From positions 1 through 39,257 of IMG/VR virus record IMGVR_UViG_3300008105_000027: a stretch of DNA of 39,257 bases; one strand, written 5' to 3'. Within the stretch, counting starts at the first letter, position 1, and the number at the start of each line of letters is the position of its first letter. Below, one piece after another: positions 36,669-39,257 of this stretch. This stretch comes from a virus. The notes beneath the pieces are model-generated. The model saw nothing but the letters and a program-made list of their open reading frames with translations, was not told the DNA's origin and ran no database searches. The translations under genes were made by a program, and so were the position numbers.

Positions 36669-37594
36669 TTGACGCAAGCGCACTAACTAAATTTGGCAAT
36701 ATGACATTAGGAGGCGGTCTAAACGCTGTCCTAGACTTAGACACTTCAAACACAGGATACTCAACTACTGCTCAGGGATGGGCCGGAATAACATTATCTG
36801 TACCCACAGCTATAGATAAAGTTGAGCTTGTACCTGCGTCAAATGGATTTGATGCTAGTGGATTAACCTCATCTATTACGATAGATCTATACGGTAAGGT
36901 AGGATCATCTCCAACCTCTCCTACAAATGGTACCAAACTAGGTACACTATCTTTTACTGATGTAAACTCTCAGGTATCTAGAACCATTATGTCTAATAAT
37001 AGAGTTACTAATTACGATCATGTATGGGTAGTAATATCAACAGGTGTTTGGGCAGTTGCCTCATCTGTAAAAATATATAGTGTAGTACTGCCTTCAGCTC
37101 CATCAATTATAAACTCTAATCAATACTCATTACAGCGTTCATTGAATACTAATGTACCTCTAAACTGGTATGCTAGTGAGATCCCAGGATTTAGAATAGC
37201 TACAATTTCAGATGTAGATTCTGTAGCAACATTAACCTTTAGAATGGATGTTATACACAATAACATATACTCAGGGGCAGTAGGTATAGCTGGGCACATA
37301 GTAGTTAGATCTGGTAGCACATGGCAAGAATGTCAGGCGGCATCATTCTCAGATATCACCAACGCTGTAAGCGGTAAGAATATCATAGACGTTACCGATC
37401 ACTATGGTAACATAAATATCAATATAAAGTACCAACTAGTGGCAAACAGATACTATGAATTCTCTGCATCCGGATCTGCTCACTCAACTGGATCCTCTGC
37501 AAACGGGTTGTGCAGTGTTTTAGCTGAGTACGGTCAGGGCCTCAATGCCTTAATATTAACTGTAAATAAAGGGGAGCTGCTATGCATCCTATAA
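36665..37594 (+). CDS. Putative tail appendage protein, 309 aa
   Basis: Beta-rich, Thr/Ser/Asn-rich protein with several long strand-like segments (GYSTTAQGWAGITLSVPTAI, KINVIDVTDHYGN-like KNIIDVTDHYGNININIKYQ). No enzyme motif, signal or membrane part. Located inside the fibre cluster, so probably a receptor-binding or structural tail part. Family not recognised. Confidence 0.65.
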   Translation: MIDASALTKFGNMTLGGGLNAVLDLDTSNTGYSTTAQGWAGITLSVPTAIDKVELVPASNGFDASGLTSSITIDLYGKVGSSPTSPTNGTKLGTLSFTDVNSQVSRTIMSNNRVTNYDHVWVVISTGVWAVASSVKIYSVVLPSAPSIINSNQYSLQRSLNTNVPLNWYASEIPGFRIATISDVDSVATLTFRMDVIHNNIYSGAVGIAGHIVVRSGSTWQECQAASFSDITNAVSGKNIIDVTDHYGNININIKYQLVANRYYEFSASGSAHSTGSSANGLCSVLAEYGQGLNALILTVNKGELLCIL

Positions 37595-37818
37595 AAGAAT
37601 TAGATGACAAACTAGACAGTGTAATTGAAAAGCTTGAGCGTGTAACCTTTCTTAGTGAAATACTAAAAGAAAAGATAGATGATCTAGAGAATCTTGAAAA
37701 TAGAGTAGCTAAAGTAGAAAATTTCCAAAGCTATATGAAGGGTATAATGGTAGCAATATCTGTAGCTGCTGCTAGTGTATCTGGTATGGTAGTAGACGCG
37801 TTTAGGAGAATGTTTTAA
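37582..37818 (+). CDS. Coiled-coil, single-TM protein (XhlA-like)
   Basis: A 78-residue protein. Residues 5-50 are a charged coiled coil (LDDKLDSVIEKLERVTFLSE, DDLENLENRVAKVENFQSYM). Residues ~52-70 (GIMVAISVAAASVSGMVVDA) form one membrane helix with a basic RRMF end. This resembles the small hemolysin XhlA/holin-associated proteins of phages. It overlaps the genes on both sides. It may assist lysis with the 3-TM holin. Confidence 0.55.
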   Translation: MHPIKELDDKLDSVIEKLERVTFLSEILKEKIDDLENLENRVAKVENFQSYMKGIMVAISVAAASVSGMVVDAFRRMF

Positions 37819-39188
37819 TGACCTATATAGACAGGCGTATTGTAAGATTAATACCGGTTGGAACTACTACATTTAGTTCTACTGTGGGCGGTCTTGTACC
37901 AGCTTCTGGATTTGATGACGATAAATTTCTATGCAGTGATAGAACCTGGAAATACGTAACGTCTACATCTATATCTGATTTTAATACGGCTGTGCAGGCC
38001 TTGATAGACGCTTCAGGCGGTGGGGCTGGAGTAACTGATGGTGATAAAGGGGATATCATAGTATCTGGATCAGGATCTGTATGGACTGTGGATTCTTTAC
38101 CAATATCTAGAATAACAGATTTACAGACTTCCTTAGATGCTAAAGTTGACGATTCACAAATATCTGCGTTTGGTGCAACTCTAATAGATGATGCCGATGC
38201 AGCTGCTGCTAGAGCAACACTTGAGTTAGGAACATTAGCGACACAGTCTGGAACCTTCTCTGGAACATCTAGCGGAACTAACACCGGTGACCAAACAATA
38301 ACTTTAACGTCAGACGTTACAGGGTCTGGTACGGGCTCTTTTGCAACAACTATTGCTGCTGGTGCTGTATCCCTATCTAAGATGGCTAATATGGCTACTG
38401 CATCTTTTCTTGGTAGAAATACTGCAGGAACTGGTTCTCCAGAGGTATTAAGTGCTTCAACAGCACGTACTATGTTATCTATAAATAACGTAGAGAACAC
38501 TGCGCTATCTACATGGTCAGGTTCAACAAACATCACTACGCTTGGTACAGTAGCTACTGGAACTTGGAATGCTACAAACATATCCATAGGTAAAGGTGGT
38601 ACTGGTGCTTCTCTAACTGATCCTAACGCGGACAGGCTAATGTTTTGGGATGATTCAGCTGGATCTGTAGCGTGGTTAACGTTAGGTACTAATTTATCCA
38701 TAACAGGCACTACTATAAATGCTACCGGAGGTGGTGGAGGTGGGCTATCAGATGGTGATTATGGGGACATAGTCGTATCTGGTACAGGTACCGTAATGAC
38801 TATAGATTCAGCCGCATCAATTCAAGTTTCTGAAATAGGAGTAGGATCTGCAACAAGCGGTTCTAATGTCTTACAAACTAATGGGGATTTATTATTTGAT
38901 GCTAATGGATCTGGGGACCTAAACGCTAACTTTAATAAGGATTCTTCGGGAGGAAGTGCGCAATTCTTCTTCTCAACGTCGTACTCTACTAGGGCTATAC
39001 TAGGTACACAGGGAGATGATAACTTTACATTTAAGACATCTCCAGATGGCTCAACATTCTATACAGGATTGGTTATTAGTAAGGATAATGGTAACGTAAA
39101 CATACCTACAGTAATAACAGAACAGGATGCTAGGGTAGCTACTTTAGCAACTGCCTCTCTACTAACATTTGGCTTAACAATATATTGA
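37818..39188 (+). CDS. Long tail fibre, repeat-rich
   Basis: A 456-residue fibre. A module DGDKGDIIVSGSGSVWTVDS occurs near residues 75-95 and again as DGDYGDIVVSGTGTVMTIDS near 310-330. Between them lie shaft-like TSSGTNTGDQTITLTSDVTG and GKGGTG segments typical of phage fibres. The C-terminus has a peptidase-free beta domain. It probably forms the distal fibre with the proteins at 42 and 448. Its end is repeated at 1-34 because of the circular overlap. Confidence 0.8.
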   Translation: MTYIDRRIVRLIPVGTTTFSSTVGGLVPASGFDDDKFLCSDRTWKYVTSTSISDFNTAVQALIDASGGGAGVTDGDKGDIIVSGSGSVWTVDSLPISRITDLQTSLDAKVDDSQISAFGATLIDDADAAAARATLELGTLATQSGTFSGTSSGTNTGDQTITLTSDVTGSGTGSFATTIAAGAVSLSKMANMATASFLGRNTAGTGSPEVLSASTARTMLSINNVENTALSTWSGSTNITTLGTVATGTWNATNISIGKGGTGASLTDPNADRLMFWDDSAGSVAWLTLGTNLSITGTTINATGGGGGGLSDGDYGDIVVSGTGTVMTIDSAASIQVSEIGVGSATSGSNVLQTNGDLLFDANGSGDLNANFNKDSSGGSAQFFFSTSYSTRAILGTQGDDNFTFKTSPDGSTFYTGLVISKDNGNVNIPTVITEQDARVATLATASLLTFGLTIY

Positions 39189-39257
39189 GGATTAAATGGC
39201 AACTTCACCAAACTTTACTGCAACACCTAAAATCGCTTGGTCAGGAAACTTGACTAC
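39155..39257. repeat. Terminal direct repeat, right copy
   Basis: Identical to 1-103. See the left copy. Joining 39154 to position 1 gives an uninterrupted fibre gene followed by the 134-residue gene. Confidence 0.95.
39196..39257 (+). CDS. 5' fragment of the 134-aa fibre-associated gene (repeat copy)
   Basis: Duplicate of 42-103 created by the circular overlap. It has the ATG and 20 codons only. It is not a separate gene. Confidence 0.9.
   Translation, partial: MATSPNFTATPKIAWSGNLT

Noticed and set aside
37823-38710. 295-codon minus-strand frame opposite the long fibre
   Set aside because: Produced by the codon pattern of the Thr/Ser/Gly-rich fibre; Val/Pro-rich low-complexity translation.
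1-39257. tRNA genes, CRISPR arrays, integrase, reverse transcriptase or retroelement
   Set aside because: None recognised by eye on either strand; a tRNAscan/CRISPR search would settle it.

Overview
The window looks like one complete, AT-rich, strictly lytic podovirus genome presented as a circular map cut inside the tail-fibre genes. The first 103 bases (1-103) are repeated exactly as the last 103 (39155-39257), so the unique length is 39,154 bp and the fibre module continues across the ends. The virion genes follow the T7/BPP-1 order: large terminase, portal, Bbp19-like protein, scaffold, capsid, cement protein, tail tubes A and B, gp13/14/15/16-like internal proteins, then a fibre with a T7-type N-terminus. 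No single-subunit RNA polymerase, integrase or lysogeny repressor was seen. Several good sigma70-type promoters are present, so transcription probably uses the host polymerase. The 3-TM holin and T7-like tail suggest a Gram-negative host; I cannot name it.

Layout. (1) 18.9-39.2 kb, continuing to 1.9 kb, plus strand: packaging, head, tail, internal virion proteins, fibres, a glycine-rich adhesin and the holin. (2) 13.3-1.9 kb, minus strand: replication, recombination and nucleotide metabolism. It holds an exonuclease, T7 gp4-like primase-helicase, A-family DNA polymerase, ERF annealing protein, YqaJ-like exonuclease, two ClpP-fold proteases, an HNH/DUF5681 protein, a SpeD-like pyruvoyl enzyme, a DUF5664 pyrophosphohydrolase, a degenerate dUTPase and many very small membrane peptides. 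One plus-strand DUF1064 nuclease gene sits inside it. (3) 13.5-18.1 kb, plus strand: a compact early block with an antitoxin-like protein, a T4-type lysozyme, a ClpX/HslU-like unfoldase, a possible SSB-like protein, small acidic proteins and a canonical dUTPase.

The most unusual features are these. Two roughly 180-bp inverted copies of a promoter plus structured leader bracket block 3 (13467-13657 and 18633-18810), each firing inward. The phage appears to encode its own ClpX-like unfoldase with an intact ClpP-docking IGF loop, a ClpP with a full catalytic triad, and a second ClpP-fold protease with an N-terminal membrane or signal segment. The large terminase reading frame begins just at the point where the Walker A motif should be, so its first ~50 residues are missing from this map. 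A SpeD homologue keeps Ser, His and Cys but has lost the usual Glu before the cleavage-site Ser. A second dUTPase-fold gene has lost its catalytic motifs. Three consecutive small genes before the portal end in the same TLLG-type tail.

Functional assignments come from motifs read by eye and memory of the families; no database search was run.
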